The position numbers and the translations under genes were made by a program. Positions 15,923 to 25,543 of a stretch of 64,000 bases of DNA are shown piece after piece. This DNA comes from Indioceanicola profundi (GTDB taxonomy: Bacteria > Pseudomonadota > Alphaproteobacteria > Azospirillales > Azospirillaceae), in NCBI RefSeq assembly GCF_003568845.1, contig NZ_CP030126.1, positions 3,083,501-3,147,500 on the forward strand, written 5' to 3'. Numbering within the stretch: position 1 is the stretch's first letter; every line of letters begins with the position of its first letter. The notes beneath the pieces were generated by a model. It ran no database searches. It was not told where the DNA came from and was given only the letters and a program-made list of their open reading frames with translations.

Positions 15923-17917
15923 TCACTCCGCCGGCTGCGCGGCGGCGGCCGGGGCTTTGGCGGCGCGGCGCACCGGCACGCCCAGACGGAAGCGGCGGTC
16001 GGACAGGCTGACGAGGCCGCCGAGCACCATGACGATGGCGCCGAACCAGATCCAGGGCACCAGCGGGTGGTGGTAGATGCGCACCACCCAACCCTCGCCC
16101 TGCTCGCTGCGGTCGCCCAGCACGGCATAAAGGTCGGAGTAGAAGGTGGTGTGGATGGCGGCCTCGGTGGTTTCCATGCGGGCCACCGGGTACCAGCGCT
16201 GCTCCGGATGGAGCCGCGCCACGAAGTCGCCGCCGCTGGAGACCAGGAAGGTGCCGGTCTCGGTGGTGTAGTTGTCCACCCGCCCGCTCTCCACCTTCTC
16301 CAGCGTGAATTCGTAGCCGGCGACGCTGGCCGTGTCGCCGATATTCATGACCCGGATATCCTCGGTCAGCCAGGCGCTGGTGCCGACCATGCCGGCGATG
16401 GCGATGCCCAGCCCGGCATGGGACAGGGTGGTGCCCCAGGCGCCGCGCGGCAGGCCCTTTGCCCGGTCCCAGCTCTGCCCCAGCGGGATGCGGAACAGCT
16501 TCACCCGGTCCGCCAGTTCGGCCACCGCGCCGAAGAAGGCCCAGGCGGCCATGGCGATGCCGACCAGCGCCATCACCGGCTTCACCCCGTTGATGTAGAG
16601 CGCCCAGAGCACGCAGACCACGGTGACCAGCGCCGCGAATTTCAGCCGGCCCAGCGCGCCCGCCAGATCGCCCCGCTTCCAGGCCAGCAGCGGCCCCACC
16701 GCCATCACGGCCACCAGCGGGATCATCAGCGGCACGAATGTGGCGTTGAAGAAGGGCGCCCCGACGGAGATCTTCTGCCCCGTCATGGAATCCAGCAGCA
16801 GCGGATAGAGCGTGCCGATCAGCACCACGGCGCAGGCGACGGAGAGCAGCAGGTTGTTCAGCACCAGCGCGCCCTCGCGGCTGACCGGGGCGAAGAGCCC
16901 GCCGACCTTCAGCGAACTGGCCCGCATGGCGTAGAGCAGCAGCCCGCCGCCGGTGGCGAGCAGCAGCAGGATCAGGATGGCGACGCCGCGCTCCGGGTCC
17001 ACCGCGAAGGCGTGGACGGAGGTCAGCACGCCGGAGCGCACCAGGAAGGTGCCCACCAGCGACAGGGTGAAGGTCAGGATGGCCAGCAGAACGGTCCAGG
17101 TCTTCAGCGCATCGCGCTTTTCCACCACGATGGCGGAATGCAGCAGCGCCGTGCCCGCCAGCCAGGGCAGCAGGGAGGCGTTCTCCACCGGGTCCCAGAA
17201 CCACCAGCCGCCCCAGCCCAGCTCGTAATAGGCCCACCAGCTTCCCATGCCGATGCCCAGCGTCAGGGACGACCAGGCCACCAGGGTCCAGGGCCGCACC
17301 CAGCGCCCCCAGGCGGGATCGACCCGCCCCTCGATCAGGGCGGCGGCGGCGAAGCTGAAGGCCAGGCTGAAGCCCACATAGCCCAGATAGAGAAAGGGCG
17401 GATGGAAGGCGAGGCCGGGGTCCTGGAGCAGGGGGTTCAGGTCGTTGCCGTCGGCCGGGACGGGGAAGACACGGATGAAGGGGTTGCTGGTGGCCAGCAT
17501 GAAGATCAGGAAGCCCACCCCGATCATTCCCTGCACGCCCAGCACCCTGGCCTTCAGGCTGGGCGGCAGGTTGCCGCCGAACCAGGCCACCGCCGCCCCG
17601 AACAGGGCCAGCATCAGCACCCAGAGGACCAGCGAGCCCTCATGGTTTCCCCAGACGCCGCTGACCTTGTACAGCATCGGCTTGGCCGAATGGCTGTTCT
17701 GGACCACGTTCAGCACGCTGAAGTCGGAGACCACATAGGCGTAGGTCAGCGCCGCGAAGGCGGTGCCCACCATCAGAAGCTGCCCATAGGCGGCGGTCCG
17801 CCCCAGCTCCATCCAGGCCGCATTGCCGCGCGCGGCCCCGATCATGGGCACGCTGGACTGCACGATCGCCAGCAGCAGCGCCAGCACCAGGGCGTAATGG
17901 CCGATCTCGGGGATCAT
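15923..17917 (-). CDS. ccmF: heme lyase CcmF
   Basis: A 664-residue polytopic inner-membrane protein with about 15 hydrophobic segments. The tryptophan-rich heme-handling motif WGGWWFWDPVENAS lies at residues 235-247, and conserved His-containing loops flank it (for example the segment around FHPPFLYLGY at 171-180). CcmF forms the heme ligation complex with CcmH and CcmI. Length matches the family. A 217-base gap separates it from ccmE, holding a short palindromic repeat at 18047-18072, so the operon may contain a weak break there. Confidence 0.96.
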   Translation of the reverse strand: MIPEIGHYALVLALLLAIVQSSVPMIGAARGNAAWMELGRTAAYGQLLMVGTAFAALTYAYVVSDFSVLNVVQNSHSAKPMLYKVSGVWGNHEGSLVLWVLMLALFGAAVAWFGGNLPPSLKARVLGVQGMIGVGFLIFMLATSNPFIRVFPVPADGNDLNPLLQDPGLAFHPPFLYLGYVGFSLAFSFAAAALIEGRVDPAWGRWVRPWTLVAWSSLTLGIGMGSWWAYYELGWGGWWFWDPVENASLLPWLAGTALLHSAIVVEKRDALKTWTVLLAILTFTLSLVGTFLVRSGVLTSVHAFAVDPERGVAILILLLLATGGGLLLYAMRASSLKVGGLFAPVSREGALVLNNLLLSVACAVVLIGTLYPLLLDSMTGQKISVGAPFFNATFVPLMIPLVAVMAVGPLLAWKRGDLAGALGRLKFAALVTVVCVLWALYINGVKPVMALVGIAMAAWAFFGAVAELADRVKLFRIPLGQSWDRAKGLPRGAWGTTLSHAGLGIAIAGMVGTSAWLTEDIRVMNIGDTASVAGYEFTLEKVESGRVDNYTTETGTFLVSSGGDFVARLHPEQRWYPVARMETTEAAIHTTFYSDLYAVLGDRSEQGEGWVVRIYHHPLVPWIWFGAIVMVLGGLVSLSDRRFRLGVPVRRAAKAPAAAAQPAE

Positions 17918-18046
17918 GGACGCAAAACCTCTTTTGTCCTCGGCACGCCTGGAACGCGGCGCTTGATGGATTCATCCTTCGGCGGCTCGGGATGAGGGGC
18001 GGGATACGGCCTTCTAAATCCCATTCCAGACCGTTCCACCCACACC

Positions 18047-18072
18047 GTCATCCCGGCTTTCGCCGGGATGAC
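18047..18072. repeat. REP-like palindrome (GTCATCCCGGC family), single hairpin
   Basis: GTCATCCCGGC (18047-18057) and GCCGGGATGAC (18062-18072) are perfect complements around a four-base loop. It lies in the 217-base gap between ccmE and ccmF, the only other sequence there being unremarkable. Longer paired versions of the same element occur at 21178, 47423 and 52962. Confidence 0.8.
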
Positions 18073-18134
18073 GGTGAGAAACGGAAGCAACCTGCCTGGA
18101 TGTCCAGGAGTCCCCCGCACTCCCCCGGACCTGC

Positions 18135-18602
18135 TTATTCTGCCTCCGGCGCATACACGGCACGGCCCGGCGGTTCCGGGCGGAACTCGCCGGCGCGTTT
18201 CAGGGCGTCGGCTACCTCCGGCGGCATGTAGGTCTCGTCGTGGCGGGCCAGCACCTCGCGCGCCTGGAACACGCCGTCGGCCAGCTTGCCCTCGGCGATC
18301 ACGCCCTGGCCCTCGCGGAACAGGTCGGGCAGCACGCCGGTATAGGTGACGGGAACGGTCTGGACCGTGTCGGTGACCCGGAAGGCGATGGTCATGCCGC
18401 CATCCAGCTTCTGGATCGAGCCCTCCTCCACCAGCCCGCCCAGCCGGACGGAGCGGTCGCCCGGCGGGTTGGAGACCAGGTCGCTGGGGCTGAAGAAGAA
18501 CACGATGTTCTCCTCGAACGCCGACAGCGTCAGGGCGGTGGCGGTGCCGAGGCCCAGCAGCGCCAGGCCCAGTATGTACATGCGGCGCTTCTTGCGGGTC
18601 AT
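18135..18602 (-). CDS. ccmE: cytochrome c maturation heme chaperone CcmE
   Basis: A 155-residue protein with an N-terminal cytoplasmic KKRR stretch, one membrane anchor (about 8-28) and a periplasmic beta-barrel ending in the heme-binding motif [12 protein letters not shown], where His121 binds heme covalently and Tyr125 coordinates it. CcmE carries heme from CcmC to CcmF. The start overlaps ccmD by four bases. Confidence 0.95.
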   Translation of the reverse strand: MTRKKRRMYILGLALLGLGTATALTLSAFEENIVFFFSPSDLVSNPPGDRSVRLGGLVEEGSIQKLDGGMTIAFRVTDTVQTVPVTYTGVLPDLFREGQGVIAEGKLADGVFQAREVLARHDETYMPPEVADALKRAGEFRPEPPGRAVYAPEAE

Positions 18603-18808
18603 GGTGCGGCCTCCTGCGCCGGGGCGGCGGTGCGGGCGCGGCGGCGCCGACGCTCACCCTGCGCGGCTTCCAGCGCCGTCAGGACCTGCTCGTTGGCGCG
18701 CAAGGACCGGATGGAGGCCAGCAGCAGCCCGACCAGGATCAGGGCTGCCAGCCCGTAGCTGGTCCAGATGTAGACGGCATAGCCGCCCATGGCGAAGAAC
18801 TCGGTCAT
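18599..18808 (-). CDS. ccmD: heme exporter protein CcmD
   Basis: A 69-residue membrane peptide with the family opening [17 protein letters not shown], one transmembrane helix and a basic cytoplasmic tail (ERRRRRAR). CcmD helps release holo-CcmE from the CcmABC complex. The ATG at 18808 was preferred over an in-frame ATG ten codons upstream because CcmD proteins begin a few residues before this motif. Confidence 0.9.
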   Translation of the reverse strand: MTEFFAMGGYAVYIWTSYGLAALILVGLLLASIRSLRANEQVLTALEAAQGERRRRRARTAAPAQEAAP

Positions 18809-18911
18809 CCCTCGGGCCTTCCACTCTCCCTTCCGCACAGGTGGGGCGTTCTGCGCGGATGTTTAGATATCGCGACCACCCGCCGCACGGGGGCCTTGCG
18901 GCACCGCTTCC

Positions 18912-19661
18912 CTATTCCGCCGCCACCGCCTCGGCGGAGGTGGCGCTGGCGGCCTGGGTCAGGCGCAGGGCCTGGATGCGGCGCGCCGCCAGTTCCGCCC
19001 GCATGCGCAGGATCACGGTGACCACGAACCACGCCTTGAAGGCGAGGGCCATGACGAACAGGGGCCACAGCATCTCCCCCGAGATGGTGGGGCCGTCCAT
19101 GCGGATCACGCTGGCCGGCTGGTGCAGCGTATTCCACCATTCCACCGAGAACTTGATGATCGGCACGTTCACCACCCCCACCAGCAGCAGGATGCTGCCG
19201 GCCTTGTTCCCGCGGGTGGGATCGTCGAACGCATTCACCAGCGCCATGTAGCCGAGATAGAGGAAGAACAGGATCAGCACGCTGGTCAGGCGGGCATCCC
19301 ACACCCACCAGGTGCCCCACATCGGCTCCCCCCACAGGGACCCGGTGGCGAGGCACAGCGCCGTGAAGCCGGCCCCCAGCGGGGCGGCGGCGCGGGCATA
19401 GACTTCCGCCAGCGGATGCTTCCAGACCAGGGCGGCGGCCCCGGCGGCGGCCATGGTGGTGTAGACGAACAGGCTCATCCACGCGGCGGGCACATGGACG
19501 TACATGATCCGCACCGTGTCCCCCTGCTGGTAGTCCGGCGGGGAAGTCACCAAGGCCATCCACAGGCCGGCGGCGAAGCAGACAAGCGTGAGGCCCACCG
19601 CCCAGGGGAAGACCAGGGCAGCGAGGCGCAGGAAACGGGCGGGGTTCGCGAATCGGTGCAT
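18912..19661 (-). CDS. ccmC: heme ABC transporter permease / heme-handling protein CcmC
   Basis: A 249-residue polytopic membrane protein with the tryptophan-rich motif MWGTWWVWDARL (114-124) and flanking His residues, including His56 in MYVHVPAAW, which coordinate heme. CcmC loads heme onto CcmE. It opens the ccm gene run here; the ATPase CcmA and permease CcmB that complete the complex are not adjacent and are absent from the window. A 103-base gap leads to ccmD. Confidence 0.95.
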   Translation of the reverse strand: MHRFANPARFLRLAALVFPWAVGLTLVCFAAGLWMALVTSPPDYQQGDTVRIMYVHVPAAWMSLFVYTTMAAAGAAALVWKHPLAEVYARAAAPLGAGFTALCLATGSLWGEPMWGTWWVWDARLTSVLILFFLYLGYMALVNAFDDPTRGNKAGSILLLVGVVNVPIIKFSVEWWNTLHQPASVIRMDGPTISGEMLWPLFVMALAFKAWFVVTVILRMRAELAARRIQALRLTQAASATSAEAVAAE

Positions 19662-19845
19662 AGCGGAGCTTATTTAGCATGCCCGCCCGCCCTTTCCCAC
19701 GGGCACCAAAGACGCATAGGGCGAATTGATCCAGATCAGGGAATGGATCGGCGGGAAAACCGTGCGGTTGGGGAAGGGTGGGGTGATCCTTCGACAGGCT
19801 CAGGATGAATCGGGAAGCTCACACCCTGAAGCCTGCCCCCACTCC

Positions 19846-21081
19846 TCACGTCACCTTGCCCCTGGCCTGGAACCGCTCCTCCTGCCATTCACCGCTCCGC
19901 ACCACCTCCGCCAGATGGCGGGAGGCGTCCCAGACGTCCACGTAGCGCAGATAGAGCGGCGTGAAGCCGAAGCGCAGCACGTCCGGCGCGCGGAAATCCC
20001 CGATCACCCCGCGGGCGATCAGGGCCTGGACCATGGCATGGCCCTGCGGATGGGTCAGGCTGACCTGACTGCCGCGCAGGCTTCCGTCGCGCGGGGACAG
20101 CAGGCCGAAGGCGTCGGGGCACATCTGCCCGACCAGTTGGATGAACAGATCGCCCATCCGCACCGACTTGGCCCGGACCTGCGCCATGTCGGCCTCCGCC
20201 ATGATGCGCACCCCTTCCTCCAGCGCCGCGAGGCCGAGGATGGAGGGGGTGCCGCAGAGATGGCGGGTGATGCCGGGGGCGGGGGCGTAATCGTCGCGGA
20301 AGTCGAAGGGGGCGGCATGGCCCATCCAGCCGGACAAGGGCGGCCGCACGGCATCCTGATGCCGGCGGGCGACATAGAGGAAGGCGGGCGCGCCCGGTCC
20401 GCCATTCAGATACTTGTATCCGCAGCCCACCGCCAGATCGGCGTTGCAGCGATTCAGCTCCACATCCAACGCCCCGGCGCTGTGCGACAGGTCCCACAGG
20501 GTCAGCGCACCCGCCCGGTGCGCCGCCGCGGTCAGGCCCGCCATGTCGTGCACCCGGCCGGTCTTGTAATGCACATGGGTCAGCAGCAGCAGGGCAACCT
20601 CGTCCGTCAATGCCTCCGCCAGCCGCTCCCGCTCCGCCAGCCGCACCTCCACCTGACCGTCCAGCATCTCCGCCAGCCCTTGCAGGATGTAGAGGTCGGT
20701 GGGGAAATTGCCGGGTTCGGACAGGATCACCCGCCGGCCGGGCCGCAGCCTCACCGCCGCGGCCGCCAGCTTGAAGAGGTTGACGGAGGTGCTGTCGGCG
20801 GCCACCACCTCATCCGGCTCCGCCCCGACGATGCCGGCGATCAGCCCGCCCACCCGCTGGGGCAGGTCGATCCAGCCCGCGCTGTTCCAGGAGCGGATCA
20901 GGTCCATGCCCCATTCCCGCTGCACCACATCGGCCAGCCGCGCCGCCGTCGCCTTGGGGAGCACGCCCAGCGAGTTGCCGTCCAGATAGATGACACCCTC
21001 CGGCAGGCTGAACCGGCTGCGGAACCCGGCCAGCGGATCGTCACGGTCCAGGGCTTCCAGATCGGCGCGGGTCAAGGTCAT
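19846..21081 (-). CDS. kynU: kynureninase
   Basis: A 411-residue PLP enzyme of the kynureninase family: IYLDGNSLGVLP (31-42), WNSAGWIDLP (65-74), the PLP-contact helix STSVNLFKL (97-105), THVHYKTGRVHDM (168-180), LWDLSHSAGA (195-204) and the Schiff-base lysine in GYKYLNGGPG (Lys223). It cleaves kynurenine to anthranilate and alanine, or 3-hydroxykynurenine to 3-hydroxyanthranilate. No kynA, kynB or later genes lie in the window. The ATG at 21081 has an AGGA eight bases upstream; the longer frame to 21129 has no family support. The last codons converge on the ccmC upstream region. Confidence 0.93.
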   Translation of the reverse strand: MTLTRADLEALDRDDPLAGFRSRFSLPEGVIYLDGNSLGVLPKATAARLADVVQREWGMDLIRSWNSAGWIDLPQRVGGLIAGIVGAEPDEVVAADSTSVNLFKLAAAAVRLRPGRRVILSEPGNFPTDLYILQGLAEMLDGQVEVRLAERERLAEALTDEVALLLLTHVHYKTGRVHDMAGLTAAAHRAGALTLWDLSHSAGALDVELNRCNADLAVGCGYKYLNGGPGAPAFLYVARRHQDAVRPPLSGWMGHAAPFDFRDDYAPAPGITRHLCGTPSILGLAALEEGVRIMAEADMAQVRAKSVRMGDLFIQLVGQMCPDAFGLLSPRDGSLRGSQVSLTHPQGHAMVQALIARGVIGDFRAPDVLRFGFTPLYLRYVDVWDASRHLAEVVRSGEWQEERFQARGKVT

Positions 21082-21177
21082 GGGCGGAATCCTGCGGAAC
21101 GGGGAAGAGGGCGGAGCATAGGCGGGCACGGATGGGGATGGTCAAGGACTACGGAAAACGTAACCACCCTCGAGACC

Positions 21178-21258
21178 GTCATCCCGGCGGAAGCCGGGAC
21201 CCAGGAGTCCTGAGGGCGGTGCTTGTGGCCCCTGGGCCCCGGCTTCCGCCGGGGTGAC
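21178..21258. repeat. REP-like paired palindrome (GTCATCCCGG family)
   Basis: Left arm GTCATCCCGGCGGAAGCC... and right arm ...GGCTTCCGCCGGGGTGAC pair over about 30 bases including CCCAGGAGTCC/GGCCCCTGGG-type inner parts. It lies in the 292-base divergent gap between kynU and the penicillin acylase gene. Confidence 0.8.
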
Positions 21259-21373
21259 GGAGAAAGTTGTTGGGAGCAGAGCCAACCTCCCCCCTTCCGA
21301 CCCAACCCTCTGGCACGGCTCCCGCTTTCGTGGGACCTTTCCCCGAAAGCTGAAGAATACGGGATCGGGTGCG

Positions 21374-23767
21374 ATGGGGAAGCGCAGGGGCGCCGGGGCG
21401 CGGGTCGCGCGGGGGCTGGGCTATATGGCGGCCGGGGTGGCCGTGCTGGCGGTTCTGGCCGGGGCGGCGGGATACGGCTTCCTGCGCGCCAGCCTGCCCA
21501 GGCTGGACGGGGTGGTGGAAACGCCGGGCATCGCATCCCGCGTCACCGTGCAGCGGGATGCCGGCGGCATCGCCACCATCATCGCCGCCGACCGCGCCGA
21601 CATGGCCCGTGCCTTGGGCTATCTGCATGGGCAGGAGCGCTTCTTCCAGATGGACCTGCTGCGGCGGAGCGCGGCGGGGGAGCTGGCGGTACTGGTCGGG
21701 GATGCCGCCCTGCCGCTGGACCGGGACCGGCGGCTGCACCGCTTCCGCACGCGCGCCGGCCGGATCGTCGCCGCGATGCAGGGGGAGGACAGGCGCATCC
21801 TGGACGCCTATGTGGCCGGGGTGAACCAGGGCTTCGGCGAGCTGTCGGCCCGGCCCTTCGAATACGCCATTCTGCGCCACACGCCGGAACCCTGGCGGGC
21901 GGAGGATACGATGCTGGCGACCTTCGCCATGTATTTCGACCTGCAGGACAGCAGCGGGGCGCGGGAACGGAACCTGGATGCCGTGACACAGGCGCTGGGT
22001 CCGGACTGGGCGGCGTTCCTCTATCCCAGCGGCACGGATTTCGATGCGGCGCTCGACGGCACCTCTCTGCCGGAACCGCCGCTGCCTGCCGCCCTGCCTG
22101 CGGGAAAGCGGGCGCAGGCCGTGCCGCGGATGCCCGATCCGGAGCATGCCTTCGGCAGCAACAACTGGGCCGTGGGCGGCGGCTTGACCGGGCATGGCGG
22201 GGCCATGGTGGCCGACGACATGCATCTGGGCCACAGCGTGCCCAACATCTGGTTCCGCACCCGGCTGGTGCTGACCGGCCCGGCGGGGGAAATCCGGAAC
22301 GACATCGTGGGCGTCAGCCTGCCCGGCGCGCCCAACATCGTGGTGGGCAGCAACGGCCACATCGCCTGGGGCTTCACCAACACCTACATCGACACCGGCG
22401 ACGCCGTGCGGCTGGAGCCGGGGGCGGAGGAGGGAACCTACCGCACGCCAGACGGCAACCGCCGGATCGAGCGCGTGACGGAGCGGCTCTGCACCGCTGC
22501 CGACACCTGCGAGGAGCTGGTGGTGGAGGAGACGGTCTGGGGGCCCGTGGTGGGCGCTGATTCCAACGGGGCCAAGCTGGCCTGGCACTGGGTGGCGCAT
22601 GACATGGATGCCGGGGCCATGGGCGGGCTGCTGGCGCTGGAGCAGGCGCGCAGCGTGGATGAGGCCATCGGCATCGCCCACCGCACCAGCCTTCCCAACC
22701 AGAACCTGATGGTAGGGGACCGGGACGGCAACATCGCCTGGACCATCATCGGCCGCGTTCCCCGCCGCTTCGGCTTCGACGGAAGCCTGCCGGAAAGCTG
22801 GGCGGACGGCACCAAGGGCTGGAACGGCTGGCTGGAGCCGGCGGAGGTGCCGGTCGTCCGCAACCCGGACCACAGCCGGCTCTGGACCGCCAATTCCCGC
22901 ACGGTCGGCGGGGAGGATTTCGCCAGGCTGGGCGATGGCGGCTATGCCCATGGCAACCGGGCGCGGCAGATCAGGGAGCTGCTGTTCGCCAAGGACCGCT
23001 TCACGGAAGCCGACCACCTCGCCATCCAGCTCGACGACCGCGCCGTGGTGCTGGAACGCTGGCAGACCACGCTGCTGGCGGCGCTGGACCTCGCCAAGAG
23101 CGATCCCGAGGCCCAGGCCCTGCGGCCCTATGTGCAGGATTGGGGCGGGCGGGCGGTGCCGGACAGTGTGGGCTACCGGCTGGTGCGGCAGTTCCGGACG
23201 GATATGCTGCGCCTCCTCTACGAGAATTATCTGGGCATCCCGCTGGGGGAGCGGCCGGCCTTCCGCCGGATCAGCACCCAGGCCGACGGTCCCGCCTGGC
23301 GGCTGCTCCAGGAGCGGCCGGCCCATCTGGTGCCGCCGGGGTTCGAGAGCTGGGATGCCGTTCTGCGCACCGCCGTCGCCTCCCTGCTGCAGGATGTGGA
23401 GCAGCAGGCCGGCGGCGACCCGGCGTCTTATCGCTGGGGGGAGCGGAACCGGCCCGGTGTGCGCCATCCGTTGAGCCGCTTCGTGCCCGGCCTTGCCCTG
23501 CTGACCGATCCGGAGGACGATCCCCTTCCCGGCGACGTCTATCAGCCCCGCGCCCAGGGCCGCGGCTTCGGCGCCAGCCAGCGCATGGTGGTGAGCCCCG
23601 GCCATGAGCGCGACGGCATCTTCCACATGCCGGGCAGCCAGTCCGGCCATCCGCTGTCGCCCTATTACCTGAAGGGCCACCAGGACTGGCGCGAAGGCCG
23701 CCCCAGCCCGCTTCTGCCCGGCCCGGCGGAATGGACGCTGAATTTCGAGCTCCAGGCAGCACCCTGA
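21374..23767 (+). CDS. penicillin acylase family Ntn-hydrolase
   Basis: A 797-residue precursor with an N-terminal membrane segment or uncleaved signal (about 16-36), then the alpha chain, a linker, and the beta chain starting at Ser262 in HAFGSNNWAVGGG. In this family autoproteolysis frees that Ser as the N-terminal nucleophile. Further family motifs include GVSLPGAPNIVVGSNGHIAWGFTN and NLMVGDRDGNIAW (about 329-441). Members cleave amides such as beta-lactam side chains or acyl-homoserine lactones; the substrate cannot be told here. The ATG at 21374 just precedes the basic KRRGAGARVARG and the membrane helix; the in-frame upstream extension to 21254 overlaps a repeat. Confidence 0.9.
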   Translation: MGKRRGAGARVARGLGYMAAGVAVLAVLAGAAGYGFLRASLPRLDGVVETPGIASRVTVQRDAGGIATIIAADRADMARALGYLHGQERFFQMDLLRRSAAGELAVLVGDAALPLDRDRRLHRFRTRAGRIVAAMQGEDRRILDAYVAGVNQGFGELSARPFEYAILRHTPEPWRAEDTMLATFAMYFDLQDSSGARERNLDAVTQALGPDWAAFLYPSGTDFDAALDGTSLPEPPLPAALPAGKRAQAVPRMPDPEHAFGSNNWAVGGGLTGHGGAMVADDMHLGHSVPNIWFRTRLVLTGPAGEIRNDIVGVSLPGAPNIVVGSNGHIAWGFTNTYIDTGDAVRLEPGAEEGTYRTPDGNRRIERVTERLCTAADTCEELVVEETVWGPVVGADSNGAKLAWHWVAHDMDAGAMGGLLALEQARSVDEAIGIAHRTSLPNQNLMVGDRDGNIAWTIIGRVPRRFGFDGSLPESWADGTKGWNGWLEPAEVPVVRNPDHSRLWTANSRTVGGEDFARLGDGGYAHGNRARQIRELLFAKDRFTEADHLAIQLDDRAVVLERWQTTLLAALDLAKSDPEAQALRPYVQDWGGRAVPDSVGYRLVRQFRTDMLRLLYENYLGIPLGERPAFRRISTQADGPAWRLLQERPAHLVPPGFESWDAVLRTAVASLLQDVEQQAGGDPASYRWGERNRPGVRHPLSRFVPGLALLTDPEDDPLPGDVYQPRAQGRGFGASQRMVVSPGHERDGIFHMPGSQSGHPLSPYYLKGHQDWREGRPSPLLPGPAEWTLNFELQAAP

Positions 23768-23831
23768 CGACCCGCGCCGGATTGGCCCATTCCCCTGTTG
23801 CACAGGGAAGGAGAGCAGGGCGGGAGCGTTC

Positions 23832-24350
23832 ATGGCGGTTTATTTCACCAGTGACAGCCATTTCGGCCATGGCGGGGCCATGGGGCGGTTCAAGCGGCCC
23901 TTCGGCAGCGTAGCGGAGATGGATGAGGCCATGATCTCCCGCTGGAACGAGGTGGTGGGGCCGGAGGATACCGTCTGGCATCTGGGCGACTTCGCCATCC
24001 GGCGCAGCGCCGCCGCGATGGCCGCCATCCTGGACCGGCTGAACGGCACAAAGCACCTGATCTACGGCAACAATGACGGGCCGGACACGCTGGCCCTGGC
24101 CGGCTGGACCAGCGTGGCCGGCTATGCGGAGCTGACGGCGGAGGACGGGACCGGGCTGGTGCTGTGCCATTACGCCTTCCGCACCTGGAACGGCATGTAC
24201 AAGGGCGCCTGGAACCTGCACGGCCACAGCCACGGCGCGCTGAAGGGCATGACGCGGCAGGTGGATGTCGGCGTCGACGTCTGGGACTTCCGCCCCGTCA
24301 CCTTCGCCCAGATCCGCGACCGCTTCACCCGCCGCAGGGTTCGCGCATAG
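23832..24350 (+). CDS. metallophosphoesterase (calcineurin-like)
   Basis: A 172-residue single-domain metallophosphoesterase with all metal-ligand motifs: TSDSHFGH (Asp8, His10), HLGDF (Asp53), GNND (Asn80), LCHYAF (His113) and LHGHSHG (His132, His134). The small size and the GNND motif match the group of short phosphoesterases common in phages and bacteria; the substrate is unknown. It follows the penicillin acylase by 64 bases on the same strand and ends at repeat copy C. Confidence 0.88.
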   Translation: MAVYFTSDSHFGHGGAMGRFKRPFGSVAEMDEAMISRWNEVVGPEDTVWHLGDFAIRRSAAAMAAILDRLNGTKHLIYGNNDGPDTLALAGWTSVAGYAELTAEDGTGLVLCHYAFRTWNGMYKGAWNLHGHSHGALKGMTRQVDVGVDVWDFRPVTFAQIRDRFTRRRVRA

Positions 24351-24363
24351 CCTCAAGACAAGC

Positions 24364-24778
24364 GTAGGTCGGTCACGCACAGCGTGGCCGACAGCCATCC
24401 GAGCCATTCGGCGCTTTTCTCCCTATGGGAGGAGCCGATCTGGGTTTTGGGAAAGGATGAATAGGATAACGGAGCCCCCATCACCTGCCGGTGCAGGCCG
24501 GTGATCCAGGACTGGCTCCGCCGGTCCAGCGCGCCATCCCATTCATCCTATTCATCCTTGCCAGATAACCAACCGTCCCTCACGGCCTGCGCGAACAGCG
24601 CCCAATGGCCGGGCCGGTGACATCTCGAAAGATGGAAATGATGACCAGGATGGAAATGATGGTGCAGGGCCATTCGGCTACGGATCAGCCCTGCATGGTC
24701 TTGATCACCGCCTGCGGCGCACTCAGTCCATCATCTTTATTTTTCCCATCATTTTCATCTTTCTATATGTCACTGACC
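24364..24778. repeat. modular three-hairpin intergenic repeat, copy C
   Basis: Third copy of the ~420-base element: module 1 hairpin at the left, module 2 at 24451-24559 (arms with GGATGAATAGGAT and its complement; interior 24468-24535 in the same orientation as copy B), module 3 at 24618-24771 (GATGGAAATGATG arms). It fills the 444-base gap between the phosphoesterase and marC, which converge. No gene is supported in this gap. Confidence 0.9.
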
Positions 24779-24794
24779 CTTCCGCGCCAAACCG

Positions 24795-25430
24795 TCAGGC
24801 ACCGTTCAGGATGCCGCTCTCCACCACCCCGTCGATGACGAACTGGCAGGCCAGGGCTGTCAGCAGGATGCCCAGCACGCGGTTGATGACGTTGATGCCG
24901 GTGCGGCCCAGCACGCGGCTGACCTCGCCCGCGAACAGCAGCACCAGCAGCGTGCCGGCAAGAACCGCCAGCAGCACGCCCAGAACCGCGGCCTGCAGCG
25001 CCCAGTCGCCCCCGGCCCGGCCCATGAACAGCACGATGCTGGTCATCGCCCCCGGTCCGGCGATCAGCGGGATGGCCAGCGGAAAGACGGAGATGTCGGG
25101 GCGGTGGCGTGCCTCCACATTCTCATCCTCCGTCGTGGTGCGCAGGCCGCTTTCGCGGGCGAACACCAGATCGATGGCCAGCAGCAGCAGCAGGATGCCG
25201 CCGGCGATACGGAAGGCCGCCGTGCTGATTCCCAGCCCGTGCAGCAGCGCCTCCCCGACAAAGGCGAAGGTCAGAAGGATGGCGGCCCCGATCAGAGTGC
25301 CCTTAATCGCCATGCGTCGGCGCTGCCGCCCTTCCATCCCGCCGGTCAGCCCGGCGAAGACAGGTCCCAGCCCCACCGGGTCGATGGTCACGAAGAAGGC
25401 GATGGCGGCGGTCAGCAGCAGGTCGTTCAC
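24795..25430 (-). CDS. MarC family membrane protein
   Basis: A 211-residue inner-membrane protein with six predicted helices and MarC-family features: FFVTIDPVGLGPVFAGLT at the start, FRIAGGILLLLLAIDLVFA, and FPLAIPLIAGPGAMTSIVL in the middle. The family was once linked to multiple antibiotic resistance, but the transported substrate is unknown. It stands alone, ending next to repeat copy C. Confidence 0.9.
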   Translation of the reverse strand: MNDLLLTAAIAFFVTIDPVGLGPVFAGLTGGMEGRQRRRMAIKGTLIGAAILLTFAFVGEALLHGLGISTAAFRIAGGILLLLLAIDLVFARESGLRTTTEDENVEARHRPDISVFPLAIPLIAGPGAMTSIVLFMGRAGGDWALQAAVLGVLLAVLAGTLLVLLFAGEVSRVLGRTGINVINRVLGILLTALACQFVIDGVVESGILNGA

Positions 25431-25543
25431 GGCAGGAGGCTTTCGGCGGGACGCAATGGGGGTAAGCTCGAACCGCGCCCCATCTATGCCGCCCCGCCCC
25501 CATCCGCAACCACCGGGCGGGCAGGGGTGGCATGCGGGGCCAC

